A stretch of 64,000 bases of DNA from Liopterus haemorrhoidalis (taxonomy: Eukaryota; Arthropoda; Insecta; Coleoptera; Dytiscidae), in assembly GCA_963971575.1 (NCBI GenBank), contig OZ020611.1, positions 210,593,324-210,657,323 on the forward strand, read 5' to 3'. A program made the position numbers and the translations under genes. Below are positions 23,084 through 33,666 of the stretch, one piece after another. Position 1 is the stretch's first letter. Each line of letters starts with the position of its first letter. Below the pieces are notes generated by a model. It saw only the letters and a list, made by a program, of their open reading frames with translations. It did not search any database and had not been told where the DNA came from.

Positions 23084-23314
23084 ATGTCTTTTAGAGGTTC
23101 TTTATTAATTATCGAATTTTTAAATAGACCAGAATCGGATAATAGTATAAGCTCTGATTCAGATTCCGACTCCGACATTATCTCTAAAATAAAATTTTTT
23201 AACCCTTCTAACCCTTCTAACATAATAAAATCAGGCGAAATGCCGAACACAACAATTCCGATTACCGTACGCTCACCAGAACTCAAACGAATCGCCTTTC
23301 GACTTCAACAATAA
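23084..23314 (+). CDS. Short acidic/Ser-rich open frame, unknown
   Basis: 76 codons with a run of alternating Ser/Asp near residues 23-32 and a basic end. It lies downstream of the primer-binding-like motif, where gag would start in an LTR element, but I recognise no gag motif. It may be a chance frame. Confidence 0.15.
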   Translation: MSFRGSLLIIEFLNRPESDNSISSDSDSDSDIISKIKFFNPSNPSNIIKSGEMPNTTIPITVRSPELKRIAFRLQQ

Positions 23315-24204
23315 GATTCAAAAGGTCCTAAATCTACAAATCTCATATATCACAACAGATTGCTTCCAAGATCACTCAATTATACTAAATAATTATTTCA
23401 GAAATTATGCTCTGAGAATTCTGTGCTTTCTGAAGAGGTTTGAGAGAACCTTTAGGTTCGCTTATGCGCACAAAGAACCCTACGAATCTCAATAACGGAC
23501 TCAATATGCTCACGAACGACTTTCAACTAGACATAAATATTATTTACATAATACTGAGTATGCAAAGATAAAACTTCTGTTTTAATGACACAGAAATTGA
23601 TATTTTTACATACTGAAAACAAAACAACAAATAAGCAAAATCGCGCGAAATAATTTATTGAAATCCTGGTACATTATCCACAAGTTGTGATGTCAATAAG
23701 ATTGAGGTTATACTACTGTATAACGAGTGGTATTATACCCGATATAACACAATATTTATGAAGTCCTGAATATCACACCATTAGTTTCACCTACATGGAC
23801 ATATTTCCTCGACAATGGGTCTCTCGCCAGACCTGAACCATCCCATACCAGCCCACACTAAAACCAACATTCTCTCGACCATATTACACTCCTTACCAAC
23901 TAGTTTATATAAATTATTTTTTATGATGACAGTTGTCAAGTTTCTTAACAATCAAATTATACATTACGGCTAATTATTCAAGTTTTTTTTTGTATGGTGG
24001 GTTATTTATCAAATGATAATCGGTGGTGATATTCAATATACACTGTCAGCTGGAATACAATGGAAGGATTTTTTAAATTATTGCATGTTGTTTTTGTATC
24101 TGTCGTTTGTATATTGAGGATTATTAAATACAGGAGCAAGTTTACTGTTTTCTAAGAAATTTTAAAGTAATTTAAATATATAATGGATATATCTGTAATA
24201 AATA
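23315..24204. other. No feature seen
   Basis: It is AT-rich, with no recognisable domain or terminal repeat. Confidence 0.35.
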
Positions 24205-24545
24205 CATTATATAGGCAATATTCTCAAAAATTTATTGTGGAGTTGATATTTTATTGGTCCATTTAAAATAGAAGGAAATTTAAATTCCGCGATGTAGTTA
24301 GATCTTTTAGTCACTAAGGCTGGACCGGCAACTTATGAAAGAGCACCTGAAAATCTGGAGGTCTGGTTCCAGCATGACAGATGTTCAGCGAATTTTGGTT
24401 GTAAGGGAATATTGAGATCACTCTTTTCCAAATCGATGGATTGGTCAAGATGGCGCTATAAATTGGCCCGCCAGATCTCCTGATTTAACATTGTGGGATT
24501 TCTTTTTGACAGTTCATATTAAAAGCAAAATTTATAATACACTTA
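24205..24545 (+). pseudogene. DD41D-like transposase relic (plus copy)
   Basis: The frame around 24360-24480 gives VWFQHDRCSANFG and SKSMDWSRWRYKLARQIS, then GFLF and IKSKIYNT. These correspond to the second-Asp to third-Asp stretch of the intact element at 60997-62259. Stops and a frameshift are present. It is an inverted partner of 21185-21520, sharing also AGGCAATATTCTCAAAAATT-type sequence at the outer edge. Confidence 0.65.
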
Positions 24546-24689
24546 GGCCCCGCTTTGCATCGTTTCGTTTTGCTTTGTTTCGAACTTGCGTCGCTCCTAA
24601 AAATACACCAATTTTCGTTCTGCGTTATAGATTTTTCGAAGTTGCGTCGTTCAATCTTTTTATTTTAAAATCTTTTTCTTTTGTTTTTG

Positions 24690-26030
24690 CGTAAAATATT
24701 TTCACGTCCAGAACATTTGATAAGTAATGAAGCACCATCAGAAAAGACTGTTTACAATTGGTTTGCAGAATTTCGTCGTGGTCGTGCGTCTGTCAGTGAT
24801 GAATCTCGTGAAGGTCGACCAAAATCGGTTGTGATTCAAAAAAACATCGATGCTGTGCGCAAAATGATTGAAAAAGATCGGCATGTGACTTATCGTTAGA
24901 TAGAGGCATCGTTTGGCATATCGCAGACTACAATACATTCGATTTTGCATGAAAATTTAGCTGTGAAAATGATCTGTTCCCGATTGATCCCGCATAATTT
25001 AACCGAAGCTTAAAAAAGGCTCGTGTTGATTGGTGTAAGGGAATGCTAACAAAATTCAACCAAGGCACTGCAAAATCCGTATACAACAACATTACAGGTA
25101 ACGAAACTGGGATTTATTTAAAAGGACCGGAAACTAAGCAACAATCCACTGTTAGGGTCGTCCTAGATGAAACGAAACCCACAAAAGTTCGTTCACGAAG
25201 CAATTCCAAGAAAATAATCTCTTGTTTCTTCGGTTGTACTGGAAATGCCGCAACAAATTCTTTAGAGCAGTGTTTCCCAACTGGCGGACCACGAGATTTT
25301 TTAGCCGGTCCGCGATATTTTTTGCCGGTCCGCAGAATTATTTTTATGTGCAAGTTTATAAAACAAAAAAATACGTTAATTTATAAAATAATTACTTTCC
25401 ACAATAAATGATACATTCATCGTATATTGGTAATTTTGGTATATTTTATTAGCTTTAGTCTTGAAAGTGTTAAAAATTCAGTGTAATAAAAAATATATAA
25501 CTTTTACGATACACATTACTTTCTAAACTTGTCGGTCCGCGATTTTTTTCTAGGTCACTTGCCAGTCCACCGTGAAAAAAGATTGGGAAACGCTGCTTTA
25601 GAAGATCGGAGAATAGTTAATGCTGAATGGTATACAACAATTAGTTTGCTAGAAGTCATCGACAAAATTAGGAAAACAACCAAAAACGTCGCATCATTCT
25701 TCATCATGACAATGCAAGCCCCCACACAGCACGTCAAACAATTTATTAGTTGAAGGAATTAAAACATTAATTAATGTCTCATTGCCCGTCTTCACCTGAT
25801 TTATCCCCTAACGAAATTTTTTTGTTTCCCAATGTCAAACAAAAAATGCGTGGATAGCGATTTTCATCACCTCAAGAAGCTGTTGAAGCGTTCGAAAAAC
25901 ATGTTTTGAGATATCAACTTTAGAGTGGAAAAAATGTTTCGAGAATTAGTTTGAATTGGCATGCAAAAGTGTATAAATCTTAAAGGCGAATATTTTGAAG
26001 AGCAAGAAAACAAATTGTTCCAAAAAAAAT
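24690..26030 (+). pseudogene. Mariner transposase relic with nested hAT
   Basis: Plus strand. EAPSEKTVYNWFAEFRRGRA near 24728 and SREGRPKSVV near 24806 form the N-terminal DNA-binding region. RHVTYR follows, with a stop at 24897. Farther on come GTAKSVYNNIT, with a degraded first-Asp region, and ETKQQSTVRVV. A 328-bp hAT MITE (25268-25595) splits the stretch before EDRRIVNAEWY. The second-Asp motif is near 25700 (FIMTMQAPTQH, decayed) and a degenerate third-Asp region is near 25790. It is homologous to the minus copy at 15450-16525 and is not functional. Confidence 0.85.
25268..25595. mobile_element. 328-bp hAT MITE nested in mariner
   Basis: The ends CAGTGTTTCCCAACTGGCGG and ...GATTGGGAAACGCTG are flanked by CTTTAGAG (25260-25267) and CTTTAGAA (25596-25603). 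The homologous mariner at 15450-16525 shows the empty site (CTTTAGAAGATCGGAGAA on the minus strand near 15855), confirming the boundaries. Confidence 0.9.
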
Positions 26031-26523
26031 TTTTTCTTTCTTAGTTTTTATAAAAACTTAAAAGTTAGCCCTCGTAAACCACTCCATGATTATCCATCAG
26101 TCAATTTAAGTTTTTGTTCACTTTCATCGAAACAGAATATTCCCCTATTTTTGCGATTTTTACAACTGGAGCATCGTGCCTGTATTATATGATGGTAAAA
26201 AAATGGTAATGAGGGTTCCGCAAGTATTTTTTAGGTAAAGTGTAGGCCAGGTGCTCTGGTGGCGGCAGATGCTGCTACTGTTCTGAGTTCTTACACTTGC
26301 TACACACGAACTTTAACATGATTTGTGTAATTGGAAAGGAAACGGCACGCGTTATACACATTTGTACTTATGTATTCACTACATCCGTTATCGGATTAAC
26401 TCGCTTTATAATACGATGCTTAAGAATGGAATTGATGTTAACTTGTTTTCTTTATTGCTAACTTATTAGTAAAGTTATTTTTTAGTTGGTGCGATTTCCG
26501 TAGCTTTAATGAATGTTCTATAC
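26031..26523. other. No feature seen
   Basis: It is AT-rich, with no supported gene or repeat. Confidence 0.35.
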
Positions 26524-26524
26524 C

Positions 26525-26703
26525 AGGGGTGTCAAATTTATTTCAGCCACAGGCCATTTTTTTACAAATGCAATTCACGCGTATCGCCTACTACATCCTT
26601 TCTCCATATTATTAGACGCACCTTAATTTTTAGAATCCATTGGGCCAGCTTTATAACATGGCTTATCTTTTATTGTTATAATCATAGAATTATGCGAAGA
26701 TAC
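26525..26703 (+). mobile_element. hAT (Charlie-like) 5' terminus
   Basis: CAGGGGTGTCAAATTTATTT followed by CAGCCACAGGCC is a typical Charlie-type hAT beginning. The opposite end was not found; a Tc1-like element interrupts at 26706. Confidence 0.5.
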
Positions 26704-26705
26704 TA

Positions 26706-28346
26706 CGAGCCCTGTCCACTTTCAGTTGGCCCAGCTATGAAATTTTCAGTTTCTTTAGAAATTATTAAATAATAAGTAAAAGTAAATGCTGCTTTGTACA
26801 TTTTTAGACAATATAATCATATTAGAAGCAAAGGGGTCAAAATTTATTCCGTAATATTTAATTTGTGATTATAAAAATAATATTCGTAAAACAAACGTAT
26901 TTTTTGAATTCATGTATTCTTGTACTGTATATAAAATAACTGGGTTTTTGTGGTAGATATGCGTAGTAGACGTTGCAAAACAAAGTTTGTTTATTGACTG
27001 TGATGTATTAAAAATGTTAAGTCTAAATAATTTTAAAACATGGGCAGAGGCAAAGCTATTGATGAAAAAATTCGGTTAATCATTGTGAATTTAGCAAAAA
27101 CAGGAAAAACCAATTCCGAAATCGGAAAATTATTAGGTTTGTCAAGATACAGTATTAGAAATATTGTAAAATTGTACAAAAAAAGTGGTTAAGTTGCCCC
27201 AAAGCCCCAGTATGTGAAGAAAACTACACTGACGGACAATGACAAACGTGCATTTAAAATAATTATTAAGGAGAACAGACGTGCTAACTACAGTCAATTG
27301 AGTGTACTGTGGAGCGATGTTGTTGTAAGACGTGTTTCAAGGTCTACATGTCATAAGGAAGCTAAAAAATTAGGATTTGGAACCTATAAGGTAATATTTT
27401 TTTAATCCGACTCTTAAACGTACATTTACAGAAATTTATAAAACTTTCTTAGGCCAAGGAAAAACCATTGTTGACGTCTAAACAGAAGAAAAACGGGTTG
27501 AAATGGGCAAGAGAACATAAAATATGGAATTGTGAAAAGTGAACAGCGTGCAATGGAGCAATGAGTCTAGGTTTGCAGTCTGTGTAGGGGACAACCGGAG
27601 CAGAGTTGTTCGTCAGAAACATAAAGCATATCATCCCGATTGCTTGAAAAGGAAGGTGAAATTTCCAGCATCTGTCATGGTGTGGGGTTCAATGTCTGCA
27701 AGAGGTGTAGGAAAACTTCACTTTATCGATGGCATTGTTAACACAGCTAAATATTGAAGGATTTTGGAGAAGTCTCTGTTGCCAACTATGGAACATGCAT
27801 TGATCTCTAGGGAGGATTTTATTTTTCAACAAGATGGAGCCGCTTGCTATACGTCAAAAAAATCTTTGAAATGGTTCCGTGATCATTTTATTCCACTTTT
27901 ATAGTAGGTTTCAAGCAGCCCAGACTTATCCCCCATCGAGAGACTTCGGCACGAAATGAAAAAAGATTCCGTATAACACCGGCTAGAACAATTCCAGAAT
28001 TAAAACTAAAGCTTCAAGAAATATGGGATAATTTTACTCCTCGACAATGCCAAGACCTTGTTGATACTATGCCTAGAAGAATTAATGCCGTTATAGAAAT
28101 GAAAGGTGACGTTACTCAGTGGTAACTTCTGAAATAGGTCTCCAAGTTAATGGCTTTCCAATGGAAATATTATTTTTTTCTTATTAATTTACTTTAATAG
28201 TTGTAAATATTAATCGTAAATCTCTAAAATGTTTAATTGAAAATAAAATATTACATAGATTTCATAAGCTATTCGCATTCTGTTAAATGATAACACCAAT
28301 AAGTAAAAATTTCGTAGCTGGGTCAACTTTTAGTGGACAGGGCTCG
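26706..28346 (+). mobile_element. Tc1-like element, 1641 bp, TA target site
   Basis: Inverted ends of about 43 bp begin CGAGCCCTGTCCACT on both sides and share GCCCAGCTA-type and GAAATTTT words. They are flanked by TA (26704-26705, 28347-28348). The interior carries a Tc1-type DD34E transposase pseudogene. Confidence 0.9.
27040..28125 (+). pseudogene. Tc1-like DD34E transposase, broken, with a possible intron
   Basis: The ATG at 27040 gives MGRGKAIDEKIRLIIVNLAK and a helix-turn-helix (SEIGKLLGLSRYSIRNIVKL), then an in-frame stop at 27190. The second DNA-binding part follows, ending LGFGTYK at 27390. 27391-27452 begins GTAATA and ends TTCTTAG. Removing it joins GTYK to AKEKPLLTSKQKKNGLKWAR, as expected for the family. 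A one-base loss near 27537 shifts the frame. The first catalytic motif reads VQWSNES, with Asn where Asp is required. The second is FQQDGAACYT and the third SPDLSPIE, with 34 residues between Asp and Glu. More stops follow. The protein would end RINAVIEMKGDVTQW. Confidence 0.88.
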
Positions 28347-28348
28347 TA

Positions 28349-28560
28349 TGCCGTATAAAAGTGTTGTTTTTTTATGGCATATTGATTTAGCCGTAACACT
28401 GATAGCCTGGTTGAAAATATTTGGAGTCTGATTAAGAGTAAAGTGGCAAAGAAGAGATTACCACAAAAATTGAAATTATTGACAAAATTATTTATGTCTG
28501 CAATCAATCCGACAGGTGCAGAAGCTCAAAAGTAAATCAAAACTTTAAGGCCAAAACCGC
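28349..28560 (+). pseudogene. C-terminal scrap of a second Tc1-like transposase
   Basis: The frame reading SLVENIWSLIKSKVAKKR near 28410-28465 matches the end of a Tc1 DDE domain (..PIENIWS.IK..V). It abuts the 26706-28346 element and belongs to a different, older copy. Confidence 0.6.
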
Positions 28561-28680
28561 CTTTTACTAAATAGGGTGTATTAAAATAGAGGGAAGACGA
28601 TTTTTTCAAGGTGTGAGCAAGTTTGAAAAAAATATTGATGACCAAAGTTTACTCAAAGAATCGAATGGTACGTGGGTAGG

Positions 28681-29992
28681 TCAATAAGTCCTTACATAAT
28701 CTAAGAGATGGCTGTTGTAAAATCGAAACAAGTTTGTTTAGGAAAAAGTAAATCTGTCAATACACTGCTGCCAAATTTTCAATCATAACCATCGCGTGGT
28801 TTCATTTTTACAATCGATTGAAGCAAACGACATTTGTTATTTTCGAACTATGGGAAGAACGAGTTTGCTAGAGTGATTCAACACTTTAATTTGAAAAGCA
28901 AAAGACTGAAAAAAATCAAAGCCGAATTGGATGAAGTTCATGGCACATCTGCACCAGCGTTTAAAACTGTTTACAAATGGGTGAATGAGTTTAAACGTGG
29001 TCCTAGATCGTGATGAACATCGTTCGGGATGTCCACTTGAGGTGACTACTCCTGAAATAAAAAACTCCCTAAATTACAAAATCCACAAATTCGATCATTC
29101 AAGACCATATGGTCTTGAATGATCGACGAGTCAAAGTGTACAGGCATATCACATGACTCAGTGGTTTCAATTTTGCACGAAAAATTGGGTATAAAAAAGA
29201 TATTGGCAAGATGGGGCTGTGTTTGCTCACAGTGGAGAATAAACAACAATCCCAACGAGTTTCTTCGTCCATACATAACTGTTGATGAAACATGGATCCA
29301 CTACTTCACTCCAGAGACAAAGGAGTTGTAGAAACAGTGGGTTTCTGGAGACGACCCAGCTCTAAAAAAGGTTAGTTAGTTAGTTAAAATTTTTGGCGCA
29401 CAGCAGCAAAGGCTATTTGCGCTCGCCTCGAAAGAAGGCGAAAATGATCAAATCGGTCGGCAAGGTAATAGGCACGATAATATTTTTGAGATGCATACGG
29501 GATCATTTACATTGACTACTTGGATAAAAGACGAACGATAAATGGAGATTATTATGCGTTGTTATTGGATCGGTCGAACGAAGAAATCAAAAAGAAACGC
29601 CCACATTTGGCCAAGAAGAAAGTGCTCATACATCAAGACAATGCATGTGTGCACATTTGTGCAGTTTCGATGGCGAAAATGTTGAATTACGCTTCGAATT
29701 GTTGCCGCATCTACGGTATTCACCAGATTTGGACCCCACCGATGTTTTCCTATTTCCAAACATGAACAAATGGCTCGCAGTAAAAAGATTCACGTCGAAC
29801 GAGGATGTCATCGCCGAAACAGATGATTAACCTGAGGGCCTTCCGGAATCTTACTTTTTGGATGGCTTGAGACTGTCGGAGAAATGCTGGGCGAAGTGTA
29901 TCGAGCCAAAAGGAGATTATGTAATAAAAATAAATCAACTCAAAATAATGTATTTTTCTATTGTTTTGTAAGGACTTATTGACCAACCCTCG
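28681..29992 (+). mobile_element. Mariner element, 1312 bp
   Basis: The TIRs CGTGGGTAGGTCAATAAGTC and (reversed) CGAGGGTTGGTCAATAAGTC are flanked by TA (28679-28680, 29993-29994). This is the full length expected for mariner, with a degenerate transposase inside. Confidence 0.9.
28850..29930 (+). pseudogene. Mariner transposase, degenerate
   Basis: Reading shifts frame at the start; then NEFARVIQHFNLKSKRLK and AELDEVHGTSAPAFKTVYKW form the first helix-turn-helix. VSILHEKLGIKKILARWG is the second. VDETWIHYF near 29283 holds the first catalytic Asp and VLIHQDNACVH near 29630 the second. YSPDLDPTDVFLFPNM near 29725 holds the third. The C-terminus reads WAKCIEPKGDYV. A stop follows TPETKEL, part of the linker is rearranged near 29360-29420, and a 36-bp perfect palindrome (29091-29126) replaces normal coding. 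It is inactive. Confidence 0.88.
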
Positions 29993-30134
29993 TAGTATTA
30001 AAAATTTCTGAAACAAACCGGAAGTATTAAGTTCTCTGTTGGCAAATATTTGTTTAAGTAATTTGTGACTGTCGATTCCATGGAGGGCACTGCTGATTAT
30101 TCCTAAATACGTGTCAAAGATCTATATACCCGTT

Positions 30135-30265
30135 CTAAATTACAACTTATTTAATTTAACAGCCGTTTGGCTACAATTTTTATTGTACACACAAACAGAC
30201 ACATAATTGAGCGTACAAGGGTTTCTTGGTTATACCTGCGTAACTCTTAAAACACATCATGCAAA
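30135..30265 (-). repeat. Family 1 core fragment
   Basis: Reverse orientation: AGCCGTTTGGCTACAATTTT, then a short ACAGACA run, then AAGGGTTTCTTGGTTATACC, the same order as the minus copy at 47430-48483. Confidence 0.6.
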
Positions 30266-30515
30266 AAAATATATGTAAAACATTTATCTTTTTTTTTCTC
30301 TCATATAATTATGAGTAAGGTATCAAACAAAACTTACTGATGAGTATTTTAACCAACGAGAGGTTTTTTGATTTTTTTTTTTTTGCTAATAAATTTTTAC
30401 CGACCGCCAACATATATAAGGGAGGTATTGTGATCATACCAATTTTGAAATTTCGAGATTTCGATGGATCTCCACGAATTGTCCCTACATAACGTTTTGA
30501 ATATTTTTAGCATGA

Positions 30516-30555
<40 letters not shown>

Positions 30556-30679
30556 GGTCCGTGAACACGTGCAGAGCAAATTCGGCTTAAAGGATTTTTA
30601 TGAAACTTCATATTTAAGCGTTGACATCAATGGCACAAGTTAGTCAACTTTTGGTAAAAATCAGTTAACTAGAAATGTG

Positions 30680-31692
30680 ACAAAGATGTGCGTTTAATTG
30701 CCAACCTATACTGGAACCAAACAGCAGCTGTCAGGGTGGAAAGCGTACTTACAGAAGAAGTGGAACTAATGCGAGGAGTCCGTCAAGGCTGTATTCTGTC
30801 ACTCTTACTCTTCAACATATACTCTGAAGAGCTTTTCAGTGAGATTTTTCACGAAATTGAAGAAGGTATAGTAATTAATGGCAGGACGATTAATAACATC
30901 AGATACGCGGACGACACCCTTCTTATTGCTGACACACCTGATGGGCTTCAGGATCTGCTTGATAGATTGACAAATACGGACAACGAATATGGTCTTAAAA
31001 TCAACGTGGCTAAAACCAAATACATGATAATCAGCAAAGGCGCCAATCCACCTGACACCGGGTTAACAATTAACAACGTTGCCATACACCGAGTAAATAA
31101 TTTCATGTATCTTGGTACAGTCGTGAACGAGGATTGGGACCACTCCGCAGAAATAAAGTATAGGATAGCAAGAGCTCGCGACACTTTTCAAAAGATGAGG
31201 CTAAACTCTGCAGCCACAATCTGAGCCTGAACACTAAAGTCCGCATTCTGAAGGCGTACGTATTCCCTGTATTATTATACGGAATGGAGGCATGGACCCT
31301 CACTGAGGCTACATCCAAAAGAATTCAGTCTTTTGAGATGTGGTCGTATCGTAGAATACTGCGAATAAGCTGGGTCGACAGAGTAACAAATGCCGAAGTT
31401 CTCAGGAGGATGCAGAAAGAAGTTGAAGTGTTGAAGAACGTCAAGATTAGGAAGCTGGAATACCTGGGACACATTATGAGGAACCCAGTTAAATATCAGC
31501 TCCTCCAACTTGTCATACAGGGGAAAATCGAAGCCAGTAGAGGGCCAGGTAGAAGAAAGACTTCCTGGCTGAAAATTTTACGACAGTGGTATGGAAAAAC
31601 TTCAATAGAGCTATTCCGTGCTGTCAATAAAACGATAATAGCCAGGATGATCGCCAACATTCGGTAGCAGATAAGGCACCAGAAGAAGAAGA
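30680..31692 (+). mobile_element. 5'-truncated LINE insertion with 9-bp TSD
   Basis: It lies between direct repeats AGAAATGTG at 30671-30679 and 31693-31701 inside a family 2 repeat. It ends in an (AGA)n tail. Length is 1013 bp; the 5' half of the element was lost at insertion. Confidence 0.9.
30683..31667 (+). pseudogene. LINE reverse transcriptase C-terminal half
   Basis: The frame opens KDVRLIANLYWNQTAAVRVE and contains MRGVRQGCILSLLLFNIY (RQGC..S motif). INNIRYADDTLLIAD has the catalytic YADD. Next come GLKINVAKTKYMI and FMYLGTVVNED. After the stop at 31224 a one-base shift resumes the coding: a segment leading to LLYGMEAWTL, then FEMWSYRRILRISWVDRVTN, LEYLGHIMRN and GPGRRKTSWL. The order is that of RTE-like/craniofacial-development-2-type LINE proteins common in arthropods (clade assignment is inference). 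Only one frameshift separates the two parts, so the insertion is fairly young. The endonuclease domain is absent. Confidence 0.88.
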
Positions 31693-31990
31693 AGAAATGT
31701 GGGTTTAGTCGTGTCGGTTTTAAGATGCTTGCGAATATTTCACAACAGAGAAATATTTCGAAAAAATGTATTTAACAAAAGTTGCTATAAAAGCAATAAC
31801 TAACAACTTGGAATCTAGAACGGTTAAATTGAAAAATTTCGATGTAATGTACATTAATGTAAACTAGGACACTAAAACTGAAATTTATGATTAGATTAAT
31901 ATTTCGAAAAATATTGCCTTTTATTGTATAGTTAAAAATTGTTTTTTTTTTTTTTTATAAAATAAAATTAATTTTTTATGACAAAATTGT

Positions 31991-32720
31991 TTTCGGGCAA
32001 TGGTCTGGAATTATATATGTCGCAATAGTGAATTAAATTGTGACATTAGAAGCACCCTACAAATTTAAATAAAATTTCCTGTGCATTATTTTCAAAAATA
32101 CTTCATACAATATTATATCCGAAAAAGGACCTTCTGGCCATCCAAATAATTATATTATCTAGAATTTTATCGTAGTCAGCCCACAATCAGATAAATTTCT
32201 TACTAACATCACATTAGGAACTGACAGTTAAAAAACATTTAAAGTTAATGGCTAGCTATTTAACAGTCCACAATGGTTCTACCCACTGTACACCTGTGCT
32301 TCGACAATTTTTGAAAATGTGTCTTACTTCTGTAAGGTAGGAACAGGTACTATGCCCCTATAAATGTTTCTGGATTAAAATTAATACGATACTAAAATTG
32401 GACATTATTTACTGCACAACACTAAACTATATTTTATTTATTGGCATATTTTATAATATCTATAAAAATATTTTTTCGATTCATTATATAAATTATATTT
32501 AAGAAAAGTAGTTTATTTTGACAATAAAATAAATTAATTAATGTATCTTCATTACCACTAACAAGACAGGACCGTATCCACTTACAATACTGATGTTCGT
32601 ATACAAGGGCGGACTGTGTCATCCTGGTGATTTGAAATTTTCGAAATAATGAGAAAAAAAACAGGAAATCAAATCGAAGTGAAGATAAAAAAAAAAGAAT
32701 AATGCAAAGTGTGAATTATA
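31991..32720. other. AT-rich, no feature seen
   Basis: There are no terminal repeats or coding motifs. Confidence 0.35.
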
Positions 32721-33000
32721 AGGTGTTCACTTTTGTAAGAACATTATTTTGGTTACTTTTATAGTGTGTTACTGACTTTAAATGTCAATTAAAAATATCC
32801 CTTACGCTGTAAAACCGACTTTAGGTTGATAAGGTTATGATCATTATAATTAAGATATAATTTTTCATTATGACACATGTCAAATGGATCGACATTTAAA
32901 AAGGGACATTTTTTAATATCAACATGACATACAGCTTCAAAGATACAAACTATTGAAAACAAAATTCCCTCTTAGTTTGTTCTTACAAAAGTGAACAGCT
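32721..33000. mobile_element. 280-bp MITE, TA target site
   Basis: The ends AGGTGTTCACTTTTGTAAGA and the complement closing CAAAAGTGAACAGCT are flanked by TA (32719-32720, 33001-33002). It is non-coding. Confidence 0.8.
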
Positions 33001-33329
33001 TATATATAAATAAAGGGCTTATTTTTCTTTTTTTTAATTTCAGAATCACAATTCTCTCTATTAACAATGTGTTTTTTATTTATAAATTCACTACTATAAG
33101 TGATTTATTCCTTTTTTGATATCTTAAAAACTACGAACTAAAATAATTCAAATTATAGGTTAAAATATTACTATTAAAAATATTTTATTATATTTTTAAT
33201 TTCAAAGAAGACACACACTACCTTAGCCATAAACACAAAAAAAGCGATAAGATTATTAGTCATAATTTAGCCATGAATTAAAAAATATTAGTTTTGACAA
33301 AACACAAAAAATGCGATATCTTATATAAT
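33001..33329. other. AT-rich, no feature seen
   Basis: Nothing is recognised. Confidence 0.3.
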
Positions 33330-33466
33330 CTTATTGAAAATGCCTGTTGTACTATTCCGGTTCATATTAATGTGCATTACTCAGAATTATTTTAGATTTT
33401 TAGATTAATCCCCTAGGGATATAAGTCAAGGGATCAAAGTTTTCTTTTGCACATTTTTGGCATAAA
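33330..33466 (-). repeat. Family 1 fragment left of the gap
   Basis: In reverse it contains AACCGGAATAGTACAACAGG and AATTCTGAGTAATGCACATT, matching family 1 at about 41920-41965. Confidence 0.7.
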
Positions 33467-33666
33467 NNNNNNNNNNNNNNNNNNNNNNNNNNNNNNNNNN
33501 NNNNNNNNNNNNNNNNNNNNNNNNNNNNNNNNNNNNNNNNNNNNNNNNNNNNNNNNNNNNNNNNNNNNNNNNNNNNNNNNNNNNNNNNNNNNNNNNNNNN
33601 NNNNNNNNNNNNNNNNNNNNNNNNNNNNNNNNNNNNNNNNNNNNNNNNNNNNNNNNNNNNNNNNNN
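33467..33666. other. Assembly gap (200 N)
   Basis: Exactly 200 unknown bases; frames crossing it are meaningless. Confidence 1.

Larger units (their letters stand above)
30390..31990 (+). mobile_element. Family 2 (GTCTG)n repeat copy, split by a LINE
   Basis: It starts TTTTTACCGACCGCCAACAT, continues through GATTTCGATGGATCTCCACG and a (GTCT)n run at 30521-30556, then CGTGCAGAGCAAATTCGGCT. At 30679 it is interrupted and resumes at 31693 with GTTTAGTCGTGTCGGTTTTA and CACAACAGAGAAATATTTCG. Other copies are at 52985-53636 and 60184-60860. Confidence 0.85.
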
